60,000 bases of DNA from Strigamia acuminata (Eukaryota; Arthropoda; Chilopoda; Geophilomorpha; Linotaeniidae). The position numbers and the translations under genes are program-made. Shown here piece by piece: positions 8,421-18,051 of this stretch. The notes under the pieces were generated by a model, which was not told where the DNA came from, ran no database searches, and saw only the letters and a list, made by a program, of their open reading frames with translations. The stretch spans positions 8,248,001 through 8,308,000 of the forward strand of contig OX442322.1 of the NCBI GenBank assembly GCA_949358305.1, given 5' to 3'. The stretch's first letter is position 1; every line of letters starts with the position of its first letter.

Positions 8421-11400
8421 ATGGAGAGAGATAGCACAACAGAGCCAACAATGCGTGATCTGCTCACTGAGGAGCAGATTGAAACAATGGAACAACGTTG
8501 GGAATCGCAAGTTACAGCAATGAATCATCTGTTGTCTATATCGGAGAAGACAGCAGATCCAGGAGAACTGGAAGCGCTGGTGCTAACTGCGAACCCAAAA
8601 GAGACACGGATAGTAGGTGCTTTGAATGAATTACAGAATTATTCCGACCACCAATTTTATCTGGAATGCATTGACAAGCTTGAGACTATGCAAGCTAGAG
8701 TGGATCTTCTTCGCAGGAGATACGAAATTTCCAAGCGATCAATTCCTACGTTGGGAGGAAGATTAAATACGTCTACAAGCTTCAATGCAAACACATCTAT
8801 GAATGCGACAGCCTCGTTTAGAAAAAATTCGAAGCTGCCCAAACTGGAATCCGTAAAATTCGACGGAGATATTCTGAAGTACAAAACGTTCAAAAGCAAC
8901 TTCGAGACCTCCGTACACAAGGATCCAGACCTGAGTAACGTTGAGAAACTACAATACTTGCAGACCATGTGCATTGGTGAGGCAGCGACTCTCATCTCCA
9001 CCTTCCCTTTGATCGAGGAATCATATGACTTAGCCAGAGAGGAACTCGACAGAAACTATGGTGATGAGGATGCCCAGCAAACTGCACTAATCAAATCCAT
9101 TAGAGACTTAAAAACAATTTCCAGTGTATATCCAACCAAAGCGATAAAAGCAAACTTGACGAAAATTTCTGCGACAATAAGACTGCTCGAGCAATTAAAG
9201 ATTCCAATTCAAACTTCCGGAGCTTTCTTATTGCCCGACATAATTAGCAAGTTTCCGAATTCCATGGCATTGAGGTTCTACCAGGTTCACGGAATGCAAA
9301 ACAAGAATATCGTGACATTGCTCAATTTCTTTTTGAATGAAGTTGCAATGGCTGAGAGAACTGAAAACGTTTCTTCCTCTGAAAAATCGAAAAAAGAAAA
9401 GAATGAGAAGTCTGAAGCTGAGAAACAGAAAGCTAAGGGTTCAATGACCACGTGTGCAGCCACTCAAGACGCCAAGCAGTCTACAAGTGCAAAAACAAAG
9501 AGTGAACCTAAATCGGACAACAAAAGTGCGCCTTCAAAGACTGTAAAGTGCATTTTTTGTGACGACAATCATCTGAATGGATCGTGCGGAAAGGAGTACG
9601 AAATCAATGCAAAAATCGAAATAGTTAAGAAAAACAGACTTTGTTTTAACTGTTTCAGAACTGGACATAGAGTCGGTGATTGCAAAGTCAAATTTTCCTG
9701 CAAGCATTGCGGTGGGAGACATCACTCCACCATTTGCAAAAAACAAGAAGTGAAGAATTCTCCAAGCAATGTAGAGAAGCCGAAGGAGCCACAAGTGACG
9801 ACCCACGTCTCATGTGCCATCTCCACGACCCTTCAATTAATGATTTTCACCGCGGATTTAAAAACGAAGTCTGGTGGATTTCATCATATTCGTGGCATGA
9901 TTGATCCGGGCAGCCATAGGTCATTTGTTACCACTGCATTGGTCAATCGTCTCAAGTTGAGGAAATGTGGAAGTATATCGGCGACCACTCAAAGATTTAA
10001 TGACTCTACGCCAGCAGAAATAGACTACGATGTTTTCAACATAAATCTCAAGTCAAAACATGATGAACAAGATATCAAGTTGACCATGTTATCCGTTGAA
10101 AACCTTCCGAGAGTGCAAGGAATCTTGAATCCTTCTGTCATAGAAAAGGTGAAGAAACTGAAAATGGAGTTAGCCGAAGATTTGCCAGCAACGACTGCCA
10201 ATGTTGACCTCCTGTTAGGAGTTGACGTTTGGTGGAAAATTGTGAAAGAAGGTCGCAAGAAGATTAATGAAGATCTTGGACTTATCAACACGTTGTTCGG
10301 ATGGGTACTTTCCGGTGCAGCTGGAAATACCAGCCTGTTTGAAGAGGAAGCCGATCTTACATCGTGTTGCAATACCTGCCAGATCGATATTAATCAGAAG
10401 CTGGACAAATTGTGGAATCTGGAAGCGATAGGAATAAATTCTGGAGAAAAAGAATCTGACTTTACCAGAGACAGATTTGAAAAGACAACCCAGCGAATGG
10501 ATGACGGAAGATATGAAGTCTTGTTGCCATTCAACGGTTTAGAAGAGGATTTGGACTCTAATTGGGAAAAATCGATAAACCAATTGGCAAATACTCTCAA
10601 ACGAATAGACACGAATGAAGATCTCAAGAAGAGGTATGATGAGGCAATAATGCAATACGTTGTAGAGGAACATGCCGAAGAGGTTCCCAAAGAAGAACGT
10701 TTTTTGAGAAAAGGCATCTATAATATTCCTCACCACCCCGTTGTGAAGGAGGACAGGGATACGACAAAATTTAGGATCGTGTTCAACGCATCGTCTGCCA
10801 AAAAAGGAAAACTTTCGTTGAATGAGTGCTTGTACCCTGGCCCATCTTTAAATCCAGACTTAATTCTTGTGTTGGTGAGATTTAGACTATATTGCATCCC
10901 TGTAATCGCTGACATTAAGCAGGCTTTCCTTCAGGTTTTGATTAACCCTACACATAGGAATTTCTTACGTTTCTTATGGGTTACTCGTGACTATTTCAAA
11001 CAACCGTATTCGTGGCAAAACCTGTGGAATAACATACTAATTTTGAGGATGATTGTCGTACCATTTGGGGTAATATCTTCTCCATTTCTCCTTTGTGCTA
11101 CGATACGAAAACAAGCGAAACAATTTGAAGAAACTCATCCTAAAGAAGTAGATGCTTTAGATAGCGGAATCTTTATGGATGATTTGACTTCTGGAGGAGA
11201 TTTCACCGCCGATACAACGACACATGCAGAGAATTTGAAGATGATTCTAGACGACGGGAAACTTCCCCTTGTTAAATGGGCAACCGCTAGCAGAACCGTC
11301 TTTGAAAATCTTCAATCAAAAAATTTTCACATGAGAGGTGAGAATTTTGACGACCTTCAAATCATCAAGATGTTGGGAATCTTATGGAATACACAAGACG

Positions 11401-13682
11401 ACATGATTATGTTTAAAATCCCGAAGTTAGAGAAAATTCCCACAACGAAACGCGAAGTGGTCTCATTTATGGCATCCATATTTGATCCGATGGGTCTCAT
11501 TTCACCTGTCGTTCTTCGAATGAAACTGCTTGTTCAAGCTATCTGGGCTCGAACAAAAAATTGGGACGAAGTGATTCTTGACTCCGAGAAAAAAGAAGTC
11601 GAAGAATTTAATCTCGACATACAGAAGTTGAAGGAATTAAAAGTTCAACGTTGGCTACAGACTTATTCAGGTCAGGACATAACATTGGAAGTTTTCTGCG
11701 ATGCCAGTATGAAAGCATTTGGCTGTTCAATTTTTGTCGTCAATGTGGATGGCAAAAGAACTTTACTGTTGAGCAAATGCCGTATTGCGCCAGCCAAGAA
11801 AATTACGCTTCCTCGACTTGAATTAACTGCAGCATTGGTAGGAGTAAGAATGACAAAGTATCTGCTTGAGAATTTTCTTCCTGGTTATCCAGTCACTGAA
11901 GTGCGATACTACTCGGACTCCACCATTACTTTAGCCTGGATCAATTCCGATAAAAATGTGTGGAAGCCATACGTCTCGAACCGTGTTCAAGAAATTACTT
12001 CTTCAACCAAGCCCGAACAATGGTCCCACGTACCAACGGAATTTAACCCAGCTGATTTGTTAACTCGACCACAGAACTCAAAAACATTAATGAACAATAA
12101 GCTTTGGTGGTTCGGAGTTGATGTTTCAAAACTAGAGAAAAAGGAAGTTATACAAGAAAATCTTTCAGAAGAGGAACGAAAAATCATTGTGATGACTATT
12201 CAAGTTAAAGAAAGCTTTATTGGTCAATTCTTCAAACGTTTCCGTGATTACAACCGACTTTTAGGAGTTTTTTCTTATATTTTGAGGTGGAAAAACAAAC
12301 TTTTGCGCGGTGAGCCTCTCTCGCCACTCGAGTTAGAGACGAACCAATTGAAGATCCTGCAGTTTTCGCAGAAACTGCATTTTTCTGAGGAACTTGAGGA
12401 TGTGAAAAACAAACGAGAACTGAGTAAACATTCCACCCTACGAAATTTCGAGCTTTTCATTGACGAGGACGGATTACTTCGACTTCGTAGTCGCTTGAAA
12501 AAATCTTTATTGACTTTTGATGAGGTTTATCCAATTATTCTACCTTACGATAGTTGGTTAACAAGATTGTTGATCAAAAAAGTGCATCTGGAACTATTTC
12601 ATGGTGATATAAGCGAAACATTATACCGTTTACGTGAGCAATATTGGATCGTAAAAGGAAGGAGAACAATTCAGACAGTTATTCGAGAATGTGCAATTTG
12701 CAGACGTGGAAAACTTGCACGAAACAACCCTTCTACAGGTGACCTTCCTTCTGAACGTATAACTCCAGCCGCTCCATTCCAACACACGGGAATTGACCAT
12801 CTTGGGCCAATTTACGTCGGAACTAACAAGAAAGAACGCAAAAAGGTTTATATTCTTTTATTCACATGTATGGTGACCCGATCCCTACATTTAGAGGTTT
12901 CCGATGACCTTTCTGTTCAAAAGTTTCTACTTGCAATGAGACGATTCGGAGCACGTTTTGGCTATCCTGCTAAAATATTCTCCGATAATAGCAAAACCTT
13001 CGAGCGCGGCAGCGTGGAGTTACAATCGTGGGGAAAACTAATTGGACACAAGGACATACAGACTTTCCTATCTGAAAAAAGAGTGATTTGGACTTTTATC
13101 CCACCACTGTCCCCCTGGATGGGCGGGGCATGGGAACGCCTCGTCCGGTCAGTTAAGGATAAACTTCGAAAAACATTACTTCGCTATACAGTTGACTTGG
13201 AAACTCTCCAAACTTTGGCTTTAGAAATTAGTTCAGTGTTAAATTCAAGACCCTTATCTTACGTCCCAGACAGTGTTGATGGTGGTAGAATTTTGGCACC
13301 TGAAAACTTTTTAACAGGAGGCATGCCAAAGTACTTAATAAACAAAAAACTTAGTGCGATTAAAAAATCAGATTTGAGAAAACTTGATACAAAACGACGA
13401 AAATTTATATGGGATTTCTGGCAGATCTGGAAACAGAGTTATCTCATGCAATTGAGAAACTTTTACGAAACCAAAGGTGATAAGTTCTTCAAAAATCCTA
13501 AAGTGGATCAAATTGTGCTACTAGAAAAAATAGGAACAAATCCCTATTTTTGGCCCCTTGCCAGGATAAAAGAAATTTTTCCCGGTGATGATGGTCTTAT
13601 CAGAATTGTCAAAGTAGTGTTACCCGATGGAAGAGAGTTAAAAAGATCAGTGAAACATGTGAGAGCTCTTGAACTAGAGTGA
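8421..13682 (+). CDS. BEL1a Gag-Pol polyprotein (BEL/Pao)
   Basis: 1753 residues, intact. I chose ATG 8421 (MERDSTTEP); the frame is open further upstream but has no earlier ATG. Order seen: a DUF1759-like gag (about 20-330); a lysine/serine-rich linker; cysteine-rich zinc motifs including LCFNC...GHRVGDC (CX2CX4HX4C from about 408); a DUF1758-like aspartic protease with IDPGSHRSF at about 494; a reverse transcriptase with FMDD at 918-921; the Peptidase_A17-type RT/RNase H region; an H2C2 integrase zinc finger with CAIC; the integrase triad at about D1459, D1522 and E1572 (49 residues between the last two); and a DUF5641-like C-terminus ending VRALELE. Domain order and the long integrase spacing are typical of BEL/Pao. 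It mediates reverse transcription and integration of the element. Confidence 0.96.
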   Translation: MERDSTTEPTMRDLLTEEQIETMEQRWESQVTAMNHLLSISEKTADPGELEALVLTANPKETRIVGALNELQNYSDHQFYLECIDKLETMQARVDLLRRRYEISKRSIPTLGGRLNTSTSFNANTSMNATASFRKNSKLPKLESVKFDGDILKYKTFKSNFETSVHKDPDLSNVEKLQYLQTMCIGEAATLISTFPLIEESYDLAREELDRNYGDEDAQQTALIKSIRDLKTISSVYPTKAIKANLTKISATIRLLEQLKIPIQTSGAFLLPDIISKFPNSMALRFYQVHGMQNKNIVTLLNFFLNEVAMAERTENVSSSEKSKKEKNEKSEAEKQKAKGSMTTCAATQDAKQSTSAKTKSEPKSDNKSAPSKTVKCIFCDDNHLNGSCGKEYEINAKIEIVKKNRLCFNCFRTGHRVGDCKVKFSCKHCGGRHHSTICKKQEVKNSPSNVEKPKEPQVTTHVSCAISTTLQLMIFTADLKTKSGGFHHIRGMIDPGSHRSFVTTALVNRLKLRKCGSISATTQRFNDSTPAEIDYDVFNINLKSKHDEQDIKLTMLSVENLPRVQGILNPSVIEKVKKLKMELAEDLPATTANVDLLLGVDVWWKIVKEGRKKINEDLGLINTLFGWVLSGAAGNTSLFEEEADLTSCCNTCQIDINQKLDKLWNLEAIGINSGEKESDFTRDRFEKTTQRMDDGRYEVLLPFNGLEEDLDSNWEKSINQLANTLKRIDTNEDLKKRYDEAIMQYVVEEHAEEVPKEERFLRKGIYNIPHHPVVKEDRDTTKFRIVFNASSAKKGKLSLNECLYPGPSLNPDLILVLVRFRLYCIPVIADIKQAFLQVLINPTHRNFLRFLWVTRDYFKQPYSWQNLWNNILILRMIVVPFGVISSPFLLCATIRKQAKQFEETHPKEVDALDSGIFMDDLTSGGDFTADTTTHAENLKMILDDGKLPLVKWATASRTVFENLQSKNFHMRGENFDDLQIIKMLGILWNTQDDMIMFKIPKLEKIPTTKREVVSFMASIFDPMGLISPVVLRMKLLVQAIWARTKNWDEVILDSEKKEVEEFNLDIQKLKELKVQRWLQTYSGQDITLEVFCDASMKAFGCSIFVVNVDGKRTLLLSKCRIAPAKKITLPRLELTAALVGVRMTKYLLENFLPGYPVTEVRYYSDSTITLAWINSDKNVWKPYVSNRVQEITSSTKPEQWSHVPTEFNPADLLTRPQNSKTLMNNKLWWFGVDVSKLEKKEVIQENLSEEERKIIVMTIQVKESFIGQFFKRFRDYNRLLGVFSYILRWKNKLLRGEPLSPLELETNQLKILQFSQKLHFSEELEDVKNKRELSKHSTLRNFELFIDEDGLLRLRSRLKKSLLTFDEVYPIILPYDSWLTRLLIKKVHLELFHGDISETLYRLREQYWIVKGRRTIQTVIRECAICRRGKLARNNPSTGDLPSERITPAAPFQHTGIDHLGPIYVGTNKKERKKVYILLFTCMVTRSLHLEVSDDLSVQKFLLAMRRFGARFGYPAKIFSDNSKTFERGSVELQSWGKLIGHKDIQTFLSEKRVIWTFIPPLSPWMGGAWERLVRSVKDKLRKTLLRYTVDLETLQTLALEISSVLNSRPLSYVPDSVDGGRILAPENFLTGGMPKYLINKKLSAIKKSDLRKLDTKRRKFIWDFWQIWKQSYLMQLRNFYETKGDKFFKNPKVDQIVLLEKIGTNPYFWPLARIKEIFPGDDGLIRIVKVVLPDGRELKRSVKHVRALELE

Positions 13683-13703
13683 CTAATAAGACTTTGTGTG
13701 TGG

Positions 13704-13737
13704 TTCTCTCTTCTCTCTCCTTTCGCCGGCAATTCTC
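13704..13737 (+). promoter_or_regulatory. BEL1a 3' end: pyrimidine tract plus CGCCGGCAA box
   Basis: Directly before the 3' LTR the sense strand carries a C/T-only run (13704-13723) followed by CGCCGGCAA (13724-13732) and five more bases. A purine tract would be expected for second-strand priming. The same arrangement occurs before the 3' LTRs of BEL2, BEL1c, BEL3B and BEL4. The conserved box must matter to these elements, but its role is unknown. Confidence 0.6.
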
Positions 13738-15379
13738 TGTTGCAACCTGTTGCAAACAGAGTGGAATATAAATTGATACTGCTTTTTATTTGCCATTTTA
13801 TTGTCCTATTAAATATTCAAAGTGTTGTTAAATTTTGCTTCTAATAGTTTGACTTACATTTCAGGTGTTTTTTGTGTCATATTAAAGCTTTTAGTTCATT
13901 ATTTTCTTATATTGTCATGAATTTTGGGTATTGTGTGTTTAAATAGACTTATTCTAGTGTGTTTTATTTTGCATAACATTTTAATCTTATTTTACAGGAT
14001 TTTTTTGCATTATTAAAACTATTAAAGTGTTTTATGATACTGTTGTTTATTAAAATATGATATTTCATTGTCTATTGCATTTATTTCAAGTGTTATTTAT
14101 AAGAATTTGTCTTATATTATCAATTCCTATTCATTTTGTGTGTTTCCGTGTGAAATTGGGTGCATCCGTCGTCAAACAGTTCACTAGTGTAATTGGAGTG
14201 ACGTCATATTTCGAAATCTAGTTCGGTTTTGACTCCAACTTCTAACCTTTCGTTTTCATTGAATTCTTGTCGTTAGAATTGATCCTAATATTGTTTTAGA
14301 CTAATTCAGGGGTGATCTGTCGATCTGTGCACTTAGTTTCTTTCCCGGAGCAGCCGTTTTGTCTGTACGAACGATCGTGACGGACCTCGCATGTGCGTTG
14401 CCGTCCGCGATCGTTTCTTTTCTTTCAAGACTAATTTTCATGTGTATTCTTATTAAAAGTGCTTTATTTTGAAGGAAATTACTTTTCCTAAGTGTATTTA
14501 TTAGTAACATTACCTAGTATTTGCTATATTCTTGTGTCAGAATTCAAATGTCGTGTTTTGCCGCTCTTATTGAGTTGTACGGGCGCCATGTTGGATTTAT
14601 TCGCTAATTTCGTTATTAAATCGATTCTATTGTATTATTAATACTTGTTTTGCATTTACTATTTCATTTCATTGTATTTTAGTGCATATTATTTACCATT
14701 TCAGTGATTTTGTGAGGTTTTAAATTCAAATCTTTGCATTACGTAACTTTGCTGTATTCTGATTGGCTGAGCCGATCGTCTGCTTCCCGATCGATTCTTT
14801 CTGTATTTTCTCATTGTTTTAAGTGTTTTTGAGCATTGTTACCATTTACTTTTATGTTCCTGACATCTTTGTGGTCATTTTGACATATTGCAATTTGATT
14901 TTAATGCATTTTTGAGCAATCGCTCACTTCAATGTATTTCATTTTTCTCCGTTGTCATAGCAACGGAATTTCTCAATTGTGTTTTTTACCTTGGCGCGTG
15001 CCGTGACCATTGTTTTGCACGTGCATTTTCTTTGTTAGCCAACGTACATTCGTGTATTTGGTCAGTTATCATTCTACTTCCGAATAAATAAGTTGTTTTA
15101 TGTTATCTCCTGGAGTTTTTACTTTCGTCGCCATTACAATGTGTCGGGAGTAGCCAAACATTTTCCCAGACTGGTCAATGGTTAAGCGGACACTTGGATA
15201 CCATTCAACAGTAGTTTCTACAGGGATTCCTTCATTCTCCAATGCATTTCGGGACAAATTAAATCTGTTTCCACACGGTATACGTACTAACCTCACTATA
15301 CGATCGTTTGAGTGGATTGGCGGGAGATTCAAAACGCCATGGCTCAGTTCTTTTCTGTCCTGTGTGATTGACCGCTACA
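13738..15379 (+). repeat. BEL1a 3' LTR
   Basis: Copy of 5813-7454 at offset 7925, same length, with one difference seen by eye. It is followed by the CCAA target duplication (15380-15383). The leader ORF that starts in this LTR at 15178 ends after 75 codons because the leader is absent here. Confidence 0.95.
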
Positions 15380-15509
15380 CCAATGCTTGGACCAGCGAAT
15401 TGTAGCGAGCCTCCACCAAGTCCATTTGCTCTGGCGTAGGAGCTCGCGGAGAGATTGGAGTTCCACCCGGAGTGGTGGGTCTGGAACCCGTTCCCGTCTG
15501 AGTTGCCAT
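15380..15509 (-). pseudogene. BEL3A gag start, interrupted by BEL1a
   Basis: On the minus strand an ATG at 15509 opens a frame beginning MATQTGTGSRP and reaching VEARYNSLVQAL, where BEL1a interrupts it. The VEARYNSLVQAL stretch aligns with EQRWESQVTAMN of the BEL1 gag. The frame resumes at 5812. The broken gene belongs to BEL3A, whose leader and 5' LTR follow to the right. Confidence 0.75.
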
Positions 15510-16227
15510 GCCAAATGTCCTCTGCAAGTAGGAAAGCAAAGACAATTAGATAGCACAGTAACTTTTAACACACGGCAAGACACCAAGGCGACACAACTGC
15601 CACTGGCGTAAGCAAGAAAACAACACCACGGTTTGATAGCAACCAATGGCGCGTGAGCTTCACTGAGAAACACACAACTAACAAGACGGTCAGACGTCTA
15701 GAAACTTTCTTTTAGCTAACTAACGAGACGATACAACGTCTAGAAACGATTCTACTTAAAGCGACTTAAACTCCCCTGCTTTGTCCAGCAGTTATATGGA
15801 GCTAACACGATAAGATACTCTTTACACGAAAAGACACACTCTTTCCCCGAATCTGATACACACACTAAGCTAATTGACTCGAAAAAACCCCCAAAAAGCC
15901 AAGAAAAGACACAAGAAATGTCATCTTCCAGAATGGAAAGCACAAATGCACGCTGCGTTGTGATCACACGACGAAATTCGGACGCCAACTGGACGATCCA
16001 CTCGACACGACGGCGTAAACTGGATGCGGCTTCTCTGCAGCTCGATTGTCTACAAGGAGCCACACGCTGGACACACACAACAGCGACGACTGGACTAAAC
16101 ACTGGCGCAAACTCAGGCAGGAAACAGACGGTCGAAGCTCGCAGTCGCACGCGATGATCAGGCGCACACAACTGGCGAAAACGGTCATCTATCCTGGTCA
16201 AGCAAAACGGCACCACGAAGTGAATTC
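15510..16227 (-). other. BEL3A leader
   Basis: This 718-base stretch separates the BEL3A gag start from its LTR. On the minus strand, shortly after the LTR end, it carries the conserved TGACCAGGAT box (16191-16200) preceded by TGGTGCC, the candidate primer region shared with BEL1 and BEL2. Much of it lies within the leader ORF described next. Confidence 0.7.
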
Positions 16228-16393
16228 TGTTGCTAGCACTGGCAACAGACCAGGACGGGGAAACGATCAGCGACGATGGCGGAAGAAATCCCAGGAGAAA
16301 AGTGAAAGTATAGTGGGTGTGTGGACGTGCGCATGCGCAACCAGACAAGGTCGGGCCCAACCACGGCAATTTAGGGTTAACGATCTCAGGCAT
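15752..16393 (-). CDS. BEL3A leader ORF of unknown function
   Basis: This 213-residue frame starts at ATG 16393 inside the LTR, crosses the LTR end at 16228 and stops in the leader before gag. Position and orientation match the leader ORFs of BEL1 and BEL2. Short similarities are TQRA followed by a hydrophobic stretch with FSWLFGGFFE, and an ending like YNCWTKQG that matches the BEL2 YNRHKRG. Overall similarity is weak and the protein is not recognised. It may be chance; the shared location in three families is the main argument for it. Confidence 0.3.
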   Translation of the reverse strand: MPEIVNPKLPWLGPTLSGCACARPHTHYTFTFLLGFLPPSSLIVSPSWSVASASNRIHFVVPFCLTRIDDRFRQLCAPDHRVRLRASTVCFLPEFAPVFSPVVAVVCVQRVAPCRQSSCREAASSLRRRVEWIVQLASEFRRVITTQRAFVLSILEDDISCVFSWLFGGFFESISLVCVSDSGKECVFSCKEYLIVLAPYNCWTKQGSLSRFK

Positions 16394-16480
16394 AAACGTT
16401 CGAATCAACTCACAAAGTGGCGGCCAGTAGGAGGAGAAAGCGCGCCCGGTTCTCTACTCACTACACATCATGTAGGCAGA
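16228..16480 (-). repeat. BEL3A 5' LTR, piece 1 (inner end)
   Basis: Corresponds to 41142-41394 of the intact BEL3B LTR at a constant offset of 24914, with a few substitutions. It ends with CAGA, the target duplication of BEL2. The remaining pieces lie at 25715-25960 and 40258-40544. Confidence 0.93.
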
Positions 16481-17991
16481 TGTTGCGGTCGGTCAACACG
16501 AATATAGAAGAAATGGGCATTTGCGGTTTGAAATTCCCGCCACTAAGATTTGATGATCGTATAGCAAAGTACGTACATAAACCGTGCTGGAAACCACAAT
16601 AATCACTCCCGAATCCATTGTTGCATGAGGAGAAAGCAATCGAGAGCACTGTTGAAAGGTATCCGAGTGCTTGTTTATCCATAAGCCAGCGGGGAAAAGA
16701 GATTAACTACTCCCGACACATTGGAAAAGATGGCGGAAATAAAGTTAAACACGAGCTAAAATTCAACAACTTCTTTAATGAACGGTTAGATGAAAACTGA
16801 ATAAAATACACGAATGTAATTGGCCCTCAAGGGAGCCGCACATGCGCAATACCGAAAATGGCACGCGCCAAGCCGATTAGCGGTGAAATACAGACACAAA
16901 ATTCTCCGTTGTCATGGCAACGGAGGAAAACGAAATACAGGCAAAGTTGACAAATTGTGAAATTAGCACGGATTACAGTTTGTAATATATCAAAATGACC
17001 GCAAGAATGCAGTGAATAAAAAAGCTAATCATAACAATTCGATTCAATAAGTAAAACAATGAAAACGAAGCACAAAACAATGATCGTGTAGCAGACGATC
17101 GCGATAGCCAATCACAAACAAGTATGATGACGAAACCGTAAGATTTGAATTTAAAATGGCTTTAAAACACAAAATAACATAAGAATTCAGGTTAAAAAAC
17201 ATCGTAAACAAATAGTAAAATCAATTCAATCAATATACATCGTAAACAAATTGAAATAAAAACGAATTACCGATAAATTCCAACATGGCGGCCTCGAACG
17301 TCATATTGGCGGTAAAACCAGTACATTTGAAATTAGATACACAGAATGTTTATAAAAACCACAAAGGAATGTTAAATAAAATTAGGAAATGTTATTTCCT
17401 GCACAAAATCACACTATTTATTCAACACAACACTTTGAAATAGATCGTAAGCCGCACGAACCGAACATTATCGGCCGCGCCCATGCGGTGGCCGACAACG
17501 AACGTTCGCACTGACGAAACGAAAACACTTGGGCAATAATAAAGCACACCAGTCGAAAGAGCAGACAATAATTAGTAGAAAGCAATTGTGAATAGAATTC
17601 TTAACAACTCGGAAAGTATAGAACGAAACGTTAGAAGTTCTAACGAAACGAGACTAGTAATGGAAAAATGACGTCACGCGTGTAGCGTAACTGAACTGCA
17701 CTTCGACGAATGTACCTAAAATTGCCGAAAATCATGAAAATGCATAAGAAAACAATGAGAAATGACACAAAGCTTTGAAAACACTTGAAATAACAGTAAA
17801 TTAAAATGTAATATCAACACAAAAGACACTAAAAATACTGAAAACACTAGAAAATGTTTTAATAAGAAAAAACCTGAAAAGCAATAGATGAAAATATTAG
17901 GCAAAAACTCAATTACACTATGAATATTTATTATGACATAAAACACAGTAATAAATGCAATTTCTAAAATATTTCCACGTTGTTTGCAACA
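16481..17991 (-). repeat. BEL2 3' LTR
   Basis: Matches 24204-25714 at offset 7723. Ends are TGTTGC and GCAACA on the element strand. It holds the X-box-like palindrome GTTGTCATGGCAAC (16908-16921), CRE TGACGTCA (17669-17676) and a GC-rich imperfect hairpin (about 17456-17512). On the element strand ATTAAAGAAGTTGTT near the 3' part is a likely polyadenylation signal, matching AATAAATAAGTTGTT in BEL1. Confidence 0.95.
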
Positions 17992-17996
17992 ACGAA

Positions 17997-18023
17997 TTGC
18001 CGGCGAAAGGACAGAGAAGGAGA
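17997..18023 (-). promoter_or_regulatory. BEL2 3' end box next to 3' LTR
   Basis: On the element strand a C/T-rich tract is followed by CGCCGGCAA (complement at 17997-18005) and then the LTR. It is the same arrangement as in BEL1a, BEL3B and BEL4. Confidence 0.6.
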
Positions 18024-18051
18024 ACCACACAAAAAATTCACAAAAGAAAAA

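Larger units (their letters stand above)
5813..15379 (+). mobile_element. BEL1a: complete BEL/Pao LTR retrotransposon
   Basis: This 9567-base element has two 1642-base LTRs, a leader of 966 bases and a single Gag-Pol frame. It is flanked by a 4-bp target duplication CCAA at 5809-5812 and 15380-15383. LTR ends are TGTTGC and CTACA. It lies inside the gag gene of BEL3A. By eye the LTRs differ at one site (T or C in the CCCGATYGATTC context near 6867 and 14792), so the insertion is recent. The intact frame and LTRs make it a candidate for an active element. Confidence 0.96.
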
